Position numbers and translations under genes: made by a program | Source: Phycisphaerae bacterium | GTDB taxonomy: Bacteria; Planctomycetota; Phycisphaerae; UBA1845; JAFGLZ01 | Length of the DNA: 64,000 nt | NCBI GenBank assembly: GCA_016927755.1 | Contig: JAFGLZ010000043.1 | Location: 31,732-95,731 of the forward strand | Direction of reading: 5' to 3' | Shown: positions 10,182 through 18,170 of the stretch, one piece after another | Layout: each line of letters opens with the position of its first letter | Numbering within the stretch: position 1 is the first letter of the stretch | Notes under the pieces: model-generated | What the model was told of the DNA's origin: nothing | The model's database searches: none | The model's input: the letters and a program-made list of their open reading frames with translations, nothing else

Positions 10182-11480
10182 ATGACAGCCATGCAGACTG
10201 AGTCATCCCGACTCCGAGCGGCCTTCGTCGAACGTGCCGTAACCCCTGAGCCGGGCTGTCCGCTCACCGGATTCATCGCCAGAGCCGCTGCCAGCAACGA
10301 CGTTCACGACGATCTCTTTGCACGCCTGCTGCTCATCGAATCGCAGGGGGTCCGGGCGGCCCTGATCACCGTTGATATGCTGGGCACGGACATCACGACG
10401 GCCGACTCCCTCCGCCGCGACGTCGCCGACGTCCTTGGAACGGGGCCTGACCGCGTCATGCTCAACGCAACGCACACGCACGCCGGTCCGGCGAGCATCG
10501 AGCTGATCGGCATCGCGGACGTCAATACCGGCTTTGTCGAGCATCTGCGGCTGGCGCTCCGCGAGCTTGCCGAGGATGCGGTCGCCGCGCTCGAGCCGTG
10601 TGCCCTGTGGCACCGGCGAGGACGCGCGCCGGGCGTCGGGGTCATCCGTCGCTGGCCCGGGCAGCAGCCCGCCCCGTATCCATTGGATGACACGTTGGAT
10701 GTGTTGACGGTCGAGCGCGCCGGTGGATCGGCGATTGGCATGGTCGTCTCGCTGCCGTGTCACGCGGTCGCGGCGGGGACGACCTTGGCCATTTCGGCCG
10801 ACTTCCCCGGAGCGATGGTTCGGGCCTTGTCGGCGGACTATCCTGGACAGGTCATCGCCTTCGCGCAGGGCTGCGCGGGCGACATCAACCCGGCCGCGGG
10901 GGTCCGCGATCATGAGTCCGCGGACGAAACGGGTTTGAGGCTGGCCGATGCGGTTCGAGCGACGCTACGTGATGTGGCCCCGACGTCGTTTGACGGTCCG
11001 ATTCGACCGGCGACCGATCGTGTCGTGCTGCCACTGGACGAACCACCGCCGCGAGAGGAGTTGCTCGAACTCGACGAGGTGTCAAGACGGCCGGGCGCCG
11101 ATGCCGTTGACGCGGCGATGGGCGAGTTCGCTCGCCGGACGCTTGCGGCGATCGATGCCGGCGCCGTACCCGAGGGGATCGAGGTTCCGGTTCAGGTGCT
11201 CGCGATCGGTCGCGATCCGTGCCTGCGCGTCGTCGGATTGCCGGGCGAGTGCTTGTCGACGTTGGGGACGGCGGTTCGCCGGGGTTGTCCGCACCCGACG
11301 GTCGTTCTGGGCTATACGAACGGTCTCATGGGATACCTGGCCGATCGCCGGTCTTGCCAGGACGGGGGGTATGAGATTGACACGGCCTTTCGCTACTACG
11401 GCTACCCGGCACGATTCGCGAGCGGGGCAGGAGAGCGACTCGTCGAGGCCGCGTGCAAGCTGGCCGGTGCTGTTGGATGA
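10182..11480 (+). CDS. Neutral/alkaline ceramidase-like hydrolase
   Basis: 432 aa resembling the N-terminal catalytic domain of neutral/alkaline non-lysosomal ceramidases. Diagnostic motifs are the zinc-site region NATHTHAGP (about residue 95) and GCAGDINP (about 230), with a conserved LPCHAV between them. True ceramidases cleave the amide bond of ceramide; many bacterial members of this domain family have unknown substrates. No signal peptide and no C-terminal Ig-like domain is seen, so it is shorter than classical secreted ceramidases and is probably cytoplasmic. Start: ATG at 10182, with ATG 10191 as an alternative. The next gene starts 31 nt downstream on the same strand. Confidence 0.8.
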   Translation: MTAMQTESSRLRAAFVERAVTPEPGCPLTGFIARAAASNDVHDDLFARLLLIESQGVRAALITVDMLGTDITTADSLRRDVADVLGTGPDRVMLNATHTHAGPASIELIGIADVNTGFVEHLRLALRELAEDAVAALEPCALWHRRGRAPGVGVIRRWPGQQPAPYPLDDTLDVLTVERAGGSAIGMVVSLPCHAVAAGTTLAISADFPGAMVRALSADYPGQVIAFAQGCAGDINPAAGVRDHESADETGLRLADAVRATLRDVAPTSFDGPIRPATDRVVLPLDEPPPREELLELDEVSRRPGADAVDAAMGEFARRTLAAIDAGAVPEGIEVPVQVLAIGRDPCLRVVGLPGECLSTLGTAVRRGCPHPTVVLGYTNGLMGYLADRRSCQDGGYEIDTAFRYYGYPARFASGAGERLVEAACKLAGAVG

Positions 11481-11511
11481 GTTTCGTGAGGAGTCTGGAG
11501 GGTCGACCGAG

Positions 11512-12399
11512 ATGGTATCACGCCGTCAAGTGTTGGGATTGCTGGGAGGAGGCTTGATTTGCAGGTCCGCCGTGTCTGCCTCTGCCGAAGCTCCGACCAC
11601 TCGGGAAGGGCAGGGGCGTTCGGGCGGCAGCGGGGTGACGACCATCGCCTACAACGTTTACAAATGCGAGGGATGGCACGCGAAGCTCGCGGCCAAGCGT
11701 CTTGGCAACGTGGGGTTCCAGGTTCCCGAGCGGATCGCGCTGGAGCTCGCCACGTACGACCCCGACATCGTCACGTTCTCGGAGGCACCGCCCGAGAGGA
11801 CCGTCGCCCACATCGCCGAGCGACTCGGCATGAGACACGTGTACTTTCCCACCGGCGGGGATTGGCCCGGCGCGCTCCTGACGCGGTTCGACGTCGTCGA
11901 GCATCGGAATTGCCCCGTCGTCGAGGGGTCGCGGCCGGAGGATCTGTTTACGAGGCACTGGGGGCGCGCCGTGCTCGATACGAAGGGGGCGTTCGGGAAG
12001 ATCGTCGTCCACAGCGCCCACCTTCACCCGACGAATCCACCGGTGCAGGTGCGCGAGGTGTCCGAGATCCTGAAGTCCATTGCGGCGGACGTCCGGGCCG
12101 GGCGGCCGCTGCTTGTTCAGGGCGACCTCAACCACACGCCCAAGATGCCCTCCTACTCGCGATGGGTCGAGGCCGGTTTGATCGATACGCAGGCCGCCGC
12201 TGGCAACGGGGACCGCGCCACCATCCCGGCCAGCAAGCCGCGGCTTCGCATCGATTACGTTTGGGCCGCCGGGCCGATCGCTGCCCGTCTGAAGGACTGC
12301 CGCCCCCTGTTCGAGGGGCAATTCCGCACCAACCCCGACGACCACGGCAGCTTCGCGCTGAGTGATCACATCCCGGTGCTGGCGCGTTTTGGGGCGTAA
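11512..12399 (+). CDS. Tat-exported endonuclease/exonuclease/phosphatase-fold protein
   Basis: 295 aa. The N terminus SRRQVLGLLGGGLI is a twin-arginine export signal, so the protein folds before export to the periplasm. The mature part has the EEP (DNase I-like) fold motifs in order: an early Asn in TTIAYNVYK, the metal Glu in TFSEAPPE, a His in HSAHLHPTN, QGDLNHTP with the Asp/Asn pair, RIDYVW, and SDHIPV near the end. Family members hydrolyse phosphodiester bonds in nucleic acids, inositol phosphates or sphingomyelin. Directly following a ceramidase-like gene, a sphingomyelinase-like or phospholipid role is attractive but unproven. Start: ATG 11512 with GGAGG about 10 nt upstream. The same frame stays open upstream, but that part is antiparallel noise over the ceramidase-like gene. 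Confidence 0.85.
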   Translation: MVSRRQVLGLLGGGLICRSAVSASAEAPTTREGQGRSGGSGVTTIAYNVYKCEGWHAKLAAKRLGNVGFQVPERIALELATYDPDIVTFSEAPPERTVAHIAERLGMRHVYFPTGGDWPGALLTRFDVVEHRNCPVVEGSRPEDLFTRHWGRAVLDTKGAFGKIVVHSAHLHPTNPPVQVREVSEILKSIAADVRAGRPLLVQGDLNHTPKMPSYSRWVEAGLIDTQAAAGNGDRATIPASKPRLRIDYVWAAGPIAARLKDCRPLFEGQFRTNPDDHGSFALSDHIPVLARFGA

Positions 12400-12688
12400 G
12401 GCTACTGCAACACCAAGGCAACCAGGAAGATTCGTATTGCAGGGTCGCTTGGCCTCCGGTCCAAGTGGCAACCGGGGGTCGTGCCGACTCGCTACCGGCC
12501 GTTGATTGCCGGAAACGAATGGCATCCTTCGTCTCGCACTGGAAGAAGGGCGGATTCGGATGCATCAAAAACGTGGAACGGATCAGGTTGCGGACCGGGG
12601 TCCGACGCCGGCGTCCAAACAAGGGCGTCTTCGACATTCTTCGTTCATAGACATCGCACGGGCAACTTGCTGTTGAAGGAGACTCAGT

Positions 12689-13273
12689 ATGCCGCTAGTA
12701 ACCTCCCCCGCACCCACCTTCGATTGCACGGCCGTCGTGGACGGTCAGATCAAGGAGTTAACGTGGTCTGAGCTACACGAGGGCAAGTGGCTGGTTCTGT
12801 TCTTCTATCCGCTCGATTTCACGTTCGTCTGTCCGACGGAGATCATCGCCTTCAGCGACGCGGCGGACAAGTTCGCTAAGCTCGGGGCGAAGGTCGCGGC
12901 GGTCTCGGTGGACAGCCACTATACGCACCTGGCGTGGGTCAACACGCCGAAGGCCCAGGGCGGGCTGGGCAAGGTCAGCTTTCCGCTGATCGCCGATCTC
13001 GACAAGAACATCGCGCGGGCCTACGACGTCTTGCTGGACAAGGGAATCGCCCTGCGGGGTCTGTTCCTGATCGATCCGAAGGGCACGGTTCGGCAGGCGA
13101 CGGTGAACGACCTTCCCGTGGGGCGCAACGTCGATGAGGTTCTCCGGTTGATCGAGGCCTTCCAGTTCGTGGAGAAGCACGGCGAGGTCTGTCCGGCCAA
13201 CTGGACGCCAGGCGCGGACACGATGAAGCCCGATCCCGAGGGCTCCAAGTCGTACTTCAAGAAGCACGGCTAG
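12689..13273 (+). CDS. Typical 2-Cys peroxiredoxin (AhpC/TSA family)
   Basis: 194 aa, full length. It reduces hydrogen peroxide, organic peroxides or peroxynitrite through the peroxidatic Cys48 in DFTFVCPTE and the resolving Cys168 in GEVCPANW, as a decameric Prx1/AhpC-type cytoplasmic enzyme. [10 protein letters not shown] is the conserved GGLG region that controls over-oxidation sensitivity. Start: ATG 12689 with GAAGGAG 8 nt upstream. No AhpF or thioredoxin gene is adjacent, so the electron donor is encoded elsewhere. The 289-nt upstream region holds no recognisable gene; it probably contains the promoter, but I see no convincing -35/-10 pair. A strong hairpin about 100 nt downstream (13374-13406) probably ends the transcript. 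Confidence 0.95.
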   Translation: MPLVTSPAPTFDCTAVVDGQIKELTWSELHEGKWLVLFFYPLDFTFVCPTEIIAFSDAADKFAKLGAKVAAVSVDSHYTHLAWVNTPKAQGGLGKVSFPLIADLDKNIARAYDVLLDKGIALRGLFLIDPKGTVRQATVNDLPVGRNVDEVLRLIEAFQFVEKHGEVCPANWTPGADTMKPDPEGSKSYFKKHG

Positions 13274-13599
13274 CCGGCGGAGGGGGGCCGTGACCAGACG
13301 CCGGCGGCTGGCGCATGAAGGTTGCCGGGAACCGTCAAGCCAGAAACATCCGCGATGCTGTGCACAACCGCAGGGCGCACGGGCTGAAGCGATCAGTCCG
13401 TGCGCCGTTCCGTTTCGAGAGAATCTGAGTGGAGGGACCCACCGTGACGCCGTCGATTCAGGATCGCCGCGTGCCGATCGCTTGAATCCTATTGGAAAAC
13501 GGGGTATCTCCGGTTCTCCCGGATGGCGGCGGGGGTCGTCACCGGAGGGGCTCGCCCGCGAGGCGCGTCGCTACTGAGAGGTTCCGAGGACAGATCCTC
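13274..13599 (+). other. Intergenic region between peroxiredoxin and antiporter
   Basis: 326 nt without a supported gene. It holds the strong hairpin at 13374-13406 and a second, bulged inverted repeat: GATTCA (13455-13460) with TGAATC (13483-13488), extended by GATCG/CGATC inside. The second element lies about 110 nt before the antiporter start and could belong to its leader. Confidence 0.5.
13374..13412 (+). terminator. Hairpin, probable terminator of the peroxiredoxin gene
   Basis: GGCGCACGG (13374-13382) pairs perfectly with CCGTGCGCC (13398-13406). The stem continues inward through a G-T wobble and CTG/CAG, giving about 13 bp around a 7-nt loop, AAGCGAT. It is followed only by a weak T-rich stretch (GTTCCGTTT), so it may need Rho or act as a 3'-end stabiliser. 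Confidence 0.55.
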
Positions 13600-14547
13600 A
13601 TGTGGATGGCCCTGGCGGGTCTCGTTGGCGGACTCGTCATCCTGACGGTGGGTGCGGAAGTCCTGGTTAGGGGCGCCGGGACGATGGCCGTACGCGCCGG
13701 TCTTCGGCCGATCATCATCGGTCTGACGGTCGTGGCGCTGGGGACGAGCAGCCCGGAGCTCGTGGTCAGCGTGACGGCGGCGCTCAAGAACCATCCCGAC
13801 GTATCGATCGGCAACGTCATCGGCTCAAACCTGTTCAACATTCTAGCGATTCTCGGCTTCGCCGCGATTGTCCGCCCGATGAGCATCCAGTCGCAGACGA
13901 TCCGGTACGAGATGCCGATCATGATCGGCATCTCTGTCGCCATGTGGGTGATGGCGTTGGACGGTCGGATCAGCCGCGTCGACGGGGTAGTGCTGCTGGC
14001 GCTGTTCGCCGGGTTCATGGGGTACTGCTATCGGTTCGCCCGGACGCCCGAGCTCGAGAGGACGCCTCAGCCGCTGCGCTCCATGTCGGGCGCGGTGGTC
14101 CTGACAATTCTGGGCTGCGCGGGTCTGGGCTACGGCGGGCAACTAGCCGCCAACAACGCCGTGATCGTCGCCGAGCATCTGGGCGTGAGCAAACTGGTCA
14201 TCGGTCTGACGGTGATCGCCTTCGGCACGAGTCTGCCCGAGTTGGCGGCGTCGGTCATCGCGGCCGTTCGGGGTCACGAGGATCTGTCGGTCGGCAACGT
14301 GGTCGGCTCGAATATCTTCAATATCGGTCTCGTCCTCGGGCTTACGGCGGTGATGTTCCGTGGGGGGATCCCGGTTCCGCCGGACTGCCTGCGATGGGAC
14401 ATTCCGATCTGCGTCGGTGCGTCGATCCTCGTGCTCCCGATGATGTGGTCGCGTCGCGTTCTGGCTCGCGTCGAGGGAGTGCTGCTCGTGGCCGGCATCG
14501 TTGCCTACACGTTCCTGCGATACGCTCATGAAGTGAGGATGATTTGA
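13600..14547 (+). CDS. Calcium/sodium antiporter (CaCA family, YrbG-like)
   Basis: 315-aa inner-membrane protein with about ten hydrophobic segments. The two inverted alpha-repeats of cation/Ca2+ exchangers are clear: GTSSPELVVSV with GNVIGSNLFNI in the first half (about 48-85) and GTSLPELAASV with GNVVGSNIFNI in the second (about 209-245). The glutamates in the GTS-PE motifs bind the ion. It exports Ca2+ in exchange for Na+ or protons. Start: ATG at 13600 (MWMALAGLVGG), because the membrane helix begins there and CCGAGGA lies about 10 nt upstream; the open frame to 13492 is arginine-rich and not family-like. It is a single gene, possibly with a structured leader. Confidence 0.92.
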   Translation: MWMALAGLVGGLVILTVGAEVLVRGAGTMAVRAGLRPIIIGLTVVALGTSSPELVVSVTAALKNHPDVSIGNVIGSNLFNILAILGFAAIVRPMSIQSQTIRYEMPIMIGISVAMWVMALDGRISRVDGVVLLALFAGFMGYCYRFARTPELERTPQPLRSMSGAVVLTILGCAGLGYGGQLAANNAVIVAEHLGVSKLVIGLTVIAFGTSLPELAASVIAAVRGHEDLSVGNVVGSNIFNIGLVLGLTAVMFRGGIPVPPDCLRWDIPICVGASILVLPMMWSRRVLARVEGVLLVAGIVAYTFLRYAHEVRMI

Positions 14548-14749
14548 CGACGAAGAACACGGCACAGCTCGATCCGTGTGCCTTAGTTATCGGATCGTCC
14601 GCCACATCCGGGGAGGGCGTATGCCCTTCGCGGGCAGGTACGCCGCAACGGTGCAGACGTCATGACGGGAATCTTCGCAAGGCCGCGGTTCGTCTTTGCC
14701 GGCATCGTCGCCGTCGTGTTGAGCGTCTCTGTCTTGTGGTGGAGTATTC

Positions 14750-16786
14750 ATGCGCCGAACAGTGCGGAAGCCTCGGATCGTGGTATGTGCCGCTATTGTC
14801 ATGCTGACAGGCCTCAACAGCTTGGGGGCGGAGCCCACGTCGATCGAGGGGGTGTGCAAGGCCTGTCCCGAACGCATCACGAAGCTGTTCGGGAGCCTGA
14901 ACCTTGATCGCCCCGGGCTAACGACGGTCAAGATGGCCGTGGCGGCCAAGGACTGGCCCGCTGCCTGCAGCGCTTTGTTGGCCTATTACCGCGGCGGCAA
15001 GTTTCCCGCCTGGCTTCGCGAGGGGCCGGTGTCCGCGGGCACGGGCAAGAGCGACGTCGCCGAGGCGATCCTCCGAGACGAGATTACCTGCTATCGGCTG
15101 ACGGCCAAGGTGCCGCGCCTGCCCAACGGACGGCTGAATTGGTCGTACAACGGCCCCAACGACGACAGGGAGTGGGGCTGGGGGCTCAATCGGCACTACC
15201 ACCTTCGCGCGCTCCATGCGGCCTATCGAGGGACGGGAAACCCCGCGTACCTCAAATGCCTGGACGAGCACATCCGAGACTGGGTGATCTCGAACCCCTA
15301 TCCCGGCAAGAAGAGCTCGACGCCTCAGTGGCGGGGCCTCGAGGCCTTCATGCGCATCCTCGCCTGGGCCCAGATCTTCTACGGGTTGCAGCAAGAGGAA
15401 GGCTTTACGCCGGCTGCCCGGATCCTGATCCTCTCGAGCCTGCCTGACCATGCGGACTACGCGCGACACTTCCACGCCAGCGGGGGGAATTGGGTCACGA
15501 TGGAGATGTACGGCCTGGCCACGGCCGGCGTCTGCTGGCCGGAGTTCGAGGACGCCGAGGCGTGGATCGACTACGCCGTCAAACGCACGGTGCCTGAGCT
15601 GACGAAACAGGTGTATCCCGACGGCGTGCAGAAGGAGCTGACGGCGAGCTACCATCGGGTAGCCATGGACAGCTTTCAGCACCTGGCCGATCTGCTCCGG
15701 AACGCGGGTAGGGACGTGCCTACGGTGTTCCGGGCGCCTTTGGAGCGGATGAACAACTATGTTGCTTACGCCATGAGGCCTGACGGGCACGGCCCGCTCA
15801 ATAACGACTCCGATCTGGACTCCAACAGACCGAGGGTGCTCGCCGCGGCGAAGGTGTACGATCGGTCCGATTGGGTATTCATCGCCACCAACGGTAAACA
15901 GGGGAAGCGACCGGAGGGCGGACCCTCGGTCGTGTTTCCGTATGCAGGTCAGGTCGTCATGCGTAGCGACTGGGACGCGGACGCCCACTGGGCGTTCTTC
16001 GACGTCGGGCCGCTCGGGATCGGGCATTGGCACTACGACAAGCTACACCTCTCCGTCGCGGCGTATGGACGCGATCTGCTCGTTGACGCAGGGCGGTATA
16101 GTTATAAGGGCGACGAGTGGCGCCGCTACTTCGTCGGCTCGGCAGGCCACAACGTGATTCTCGTGGACGGCAGGAATCAGAAGCCCGAGGTGAAGGAGGT
16201 TTCTGAGCCGATGAAGGGCAACTTCGTCGTCTCGCCGGCGTACGATTTCGCGCGCGGGACGTTCGACAAGGGCTTCGCCGACGTGCCGGGGAAGGTCGTT
16301 CACACGCGGGCCGTCCTCTACGCGCGCGGCAGGTACTGGGTCGTCGTCGACCGGATCGACACGGATCGTCCGCGCACGATCCAATCCCTGTGGCACTTCC
16401 ATCCGGACTGTACGGTTGTGGCCGATGGCGCATCACTGGCAACGACAGACCCCGGCAAGGGTAACCTCCGCGTCATCCCTGTGTCGAACCTGGCTTGGCA
16501 GGTAGAATTCATCCGCGGTCAGACTGCCCCGGCGATCCAGGGCTGGTATTCACGGGAGTACAACGTCAAGACGCCGAACTCGGCCGCAAGCTACACGGCC
16601 AGGATCGACAAGCCCGTTACGTTTGCCTGGGTGCTTGTGCCGGCCAAGGGCGTCGTTCCAGAAGTACGTGCGACGATGCTGGGTTCCTCCGATCCGAGCA
16701 AGGTCGAGCTGAGGATCCAGGTGGGCCACGCCGCGCCGCAAGAAGTGGCGGTACCCATGTACGGCACGAACGTCGTGATCCGATAG
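14750..16786 (+). CDS. Secreted heparinase II/III family polysaccharide lyase
   Basis: 678 aa with a signal peptide (RIVVCAAIVMLTGLNSLGAE). The N-terminal (alpha/alpha)n toroid (about 40-380) has WGWGLNRHYHL and an aromatic-rich substrate groove. The C-terminal beta-sandwich heparinase II/III domain (about 390-670) carries GHWHYDKLHLSVAAYG and DAGRYSY, the segment where family members hold the catalytic His and Tyr. Such enzymes eliminate uronic-acid glycosidic bonds in heparin/heparan, alginate or related acidic glycans; which one cannot be read from sequence. Start: ATG 14750 with GGAG 7 nt upstream. It opens a same-strand run of secreted glycan genes, 9 nt ahead of the GH29 gene, so probably an operon. 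Confidence 0.88.
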   Translation: MRRTVRKPRIVVCAAIVMLTGLNSLGAEPTSIEGVCKACPERITKLFGSLNLDRPGLTTVKMAVAAKDWPAACSALLAYYRGGKFPAWLREGPVSAGTGKSDVAEAILRDEITCYRLTAKVPRLPNGRLNWSYNGPNDDREWGWGLNRHYHLRALHAAYRGTGNPAYLKCLDEHIRDWVISNPYPGKKSSTPQWRGLEAFMRILAWAQIFYGLQQEEGFTPAARILILSSLPDHADYARHFHASGGNWVTMEMYGLATAGVCWPEFEDAEAWIDYAVKRTVPELTKQVYPDGVQKELTASYHRVAMDSFQHLADLLRNAGRDVPTVFRAPLERMNNYVAYAMRPDGHGPLNNDSDLDSNRPRVLAAAKVYDRSDWVFIATNGKQGKRPEGGPSVVFPYAGQVVMRSDWDADAHWAFFDVGPLGIGHWHYDKLHLSVAAYGRDLLVDAGRYSYKGDEWRRYFVGSAGHNVILVDGRNQKPEVKEVSEPMKGNFVVSPAYDFARGTFDKGFADVPGKVVHTRAVLYARGRYWVVVDRIDTDRPRTIQSLWHFHPDCTVVADGASLATTDPGKGNLRVIPVSNLAWQVEFIRGQTAPAIQGWYSREYNVKTPNSAASYTARIDKPVTFAWVLVPAKGVVPEVRATMLGSSDPSKVELRIQVGHAAPQEVAVPMYGTNVVIR

Positions 16787-16795
16787 GGGAACGTC

Positions 16796-18160
16796 ATGGT
16801 TCTGGGATTCAGACCGTCGTGTACGGCAATGTGTGTCCTCATGAGTGCGATTACCGCCCAAGCGGAGAAGTACGCCCCGAACTGGGACTCGCTCGACAAA
16901 CGCCCGACACCCGCGTGGTTCGAGGAGGCCCGCTTCGGTATCTTCGTCGTTTGGGGGCCGTATTCGGTGCCGAGCTGGGCGCCCAAGGGGAAGTATGCCG
17001 AGTGGTACGGCCACGAGATGCGCCGTCAGGGCTCCCCGACGCAGGCGTTCCACGCCAAGACTTACGGCAAGGACTTCAAGTACGAGCAGTTCGGTCCCAT
17101 GCTGACGGCCGAGATGTGGGAGCCTGACGCGTGGGCCGACTTGTTCGTCAAGTCGGGAGGCAAGTACGTCGTCTTCATGGCCAATTACCATGACGGCTAC
17201 TGCCTATGGCCCAGCCCGTACAACAAGGGCTGGAACAGCGTCGACATCGGGCCGAAGCGCGACTTGCTGGGCGAGATGACCCAGGCGGTCCGCAAGCGCG
17301 GGCTGAAGATGGGCATCTACTACTCGCTGTATGAGTGGTTTCATCCGCTCTGGCTCGGGGATCGCGATCGGTTCGTGGCCGAGCACTTCCAGCCGCAATT
17401 CAAGGACGTCGTCACGAGGTACGCCCCGTCGATCATCTTCGCCGACGGCGAGTGGGAGATGGACTTCAAGAAGTGGCGGACGGAGGAGCTGATGGCGTGG
17501 CTCTTCAACGAGTCCCCGTGCCGCGGCGACGTGGTCATCAACGATCGCTGGGGCAAGTGCCGCGGCAGGCACGGCGGCTACTACACGAGCGAATACGGCG
17601 GGCACACCGACGCGAAGCTCGGCCCGAGCCACATCTGGGAAGAGAATCGGGGCATGGGGGCGTCTTACGGCTACAACCGCAACGAGAGCATCCACGAGTA
17701 TGGCTCCGTTGCCGAGCTGGTCCGCCTGCTGTGTGCGACCGTCGCCGACGGCGGGAACCTGCTCCTGTGCGTCGGGCCGACGGCCGACGGGCGGATCCCC
17801 GTGATCATGCAGGAACGGCTCCTGCAGATCGGCGAGTGGCTCGGGACCAACGGCGAGGCGATCTACGGCGCCAAGGCGAGTCCGCTTGGGCCGAAGAAGC
17901 TTGAATGGGGCGTGTGTACGTCCAAGCCGGGCCGAGTCTACGCGCACGTTTTCGGCGGGAGAACCGGCGAGATCGAGCTACCGGGACTGCAGAGCGAAAT
18001 CGCCGCCGCCTATCTCCTGGCGGACAAGGGCAAAAAGGCTCTGGCGACCCGCCGCGTCGAGGCGGGGGGGTTCGTCAAGCTGCCGGAGCGCTTGCCGGAC
18101 GACGCGGTTTCGGTCATCGTCGTGGAGATCGAGGGCAAGTTGGTCAAGACCACGAAGTAA
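16796..18160 (+). CDS. GH29 alpha-L-fucosidase-like protein with altered substrate-binding residues
   Basis: 454 aa with a signal peptide (CTAMCVLMSAITAQAE). The GH29 barrel is obvious: RFGIF-VWGPYSVPSW, HDGYCLWP, GIYYSLYEW, and the nucleophile-type Asp in IIFADGEWEM (about residue 215). Two residues that contact fucose in characterised GH29 enzymes differ. The His of the usual GIFIHWG is Val52, and the first His of KHHDGF is Tyr131 (ANYHDGY). The gene next door keeps both His. So the fold and nucleophile are kept while fucose recognition is probably changed: a different sugar, or loss of activity. It starts 9 nt after the heparinase stop and ends 10 nt before its paralogue. Confidence 0.88.
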   Translation: MVLGFRPSCTAMCVLMSAITAQAEKYAPNWDSLDKRPTPAWFEEARFGIFVVWGPYSVPSWAPKGKYAEWYGHEMRRQGSPTQAFHAKTYGKDFKYEQFGPMLTAEMWEPDAWADLFVKSGGKYVVFMANYHDGYCLWPSPYNKGWNSVDIGPKRDLLGEMTQAVRKRGLKMGIYYSLYEWFHPLWLGDRDRFVAEHFQPQFKDVVTRYAPSIIFADGEWEMDFKKWRTEELMAWLFNESPCRGDVVINDRWGKCRGRHGGYYTSEYGGHTDAKLGPSHIWEENRGMGASYGYNRNESIHEYGSVAELVRLLCATVADGGNLLLCVGPTADGRIPVIMQERLLQIGEWLGTNGEAIYGAKASPLGPKKLEWGVCTSKPGRVYAHVFGGRTGEIELPGLQSEIAAAYLLADKGKKALATRRVEAGGFVKLPERLPDDAVSVIVVEIEGKLVKTTK

Positions 18161-18170
18161 GGAGCACGTC

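Noticed and set aside
10948..11511. Upstream extension of the EEP-fold gene
   Set aside because: It overlaps the ceramidase-like gene in another frame, is arginine-rich, and the Tat signal with a ribosome site begins at 11512.
13274..13599. Mn2+ (yybP-ykoY) or similar riboswitch before the antiporter
   Set aside because: Hairpins exist, but I could not find the conserved loop sequences of that class.
14662..14907. 81-codon frame with a hydrophobic N terminus before the heparinase gene
   Set aside because: It overlaps the well-supported heparinase start by 158 nt and its C-terminal half has no recognisable fold; ribosome site is poor.
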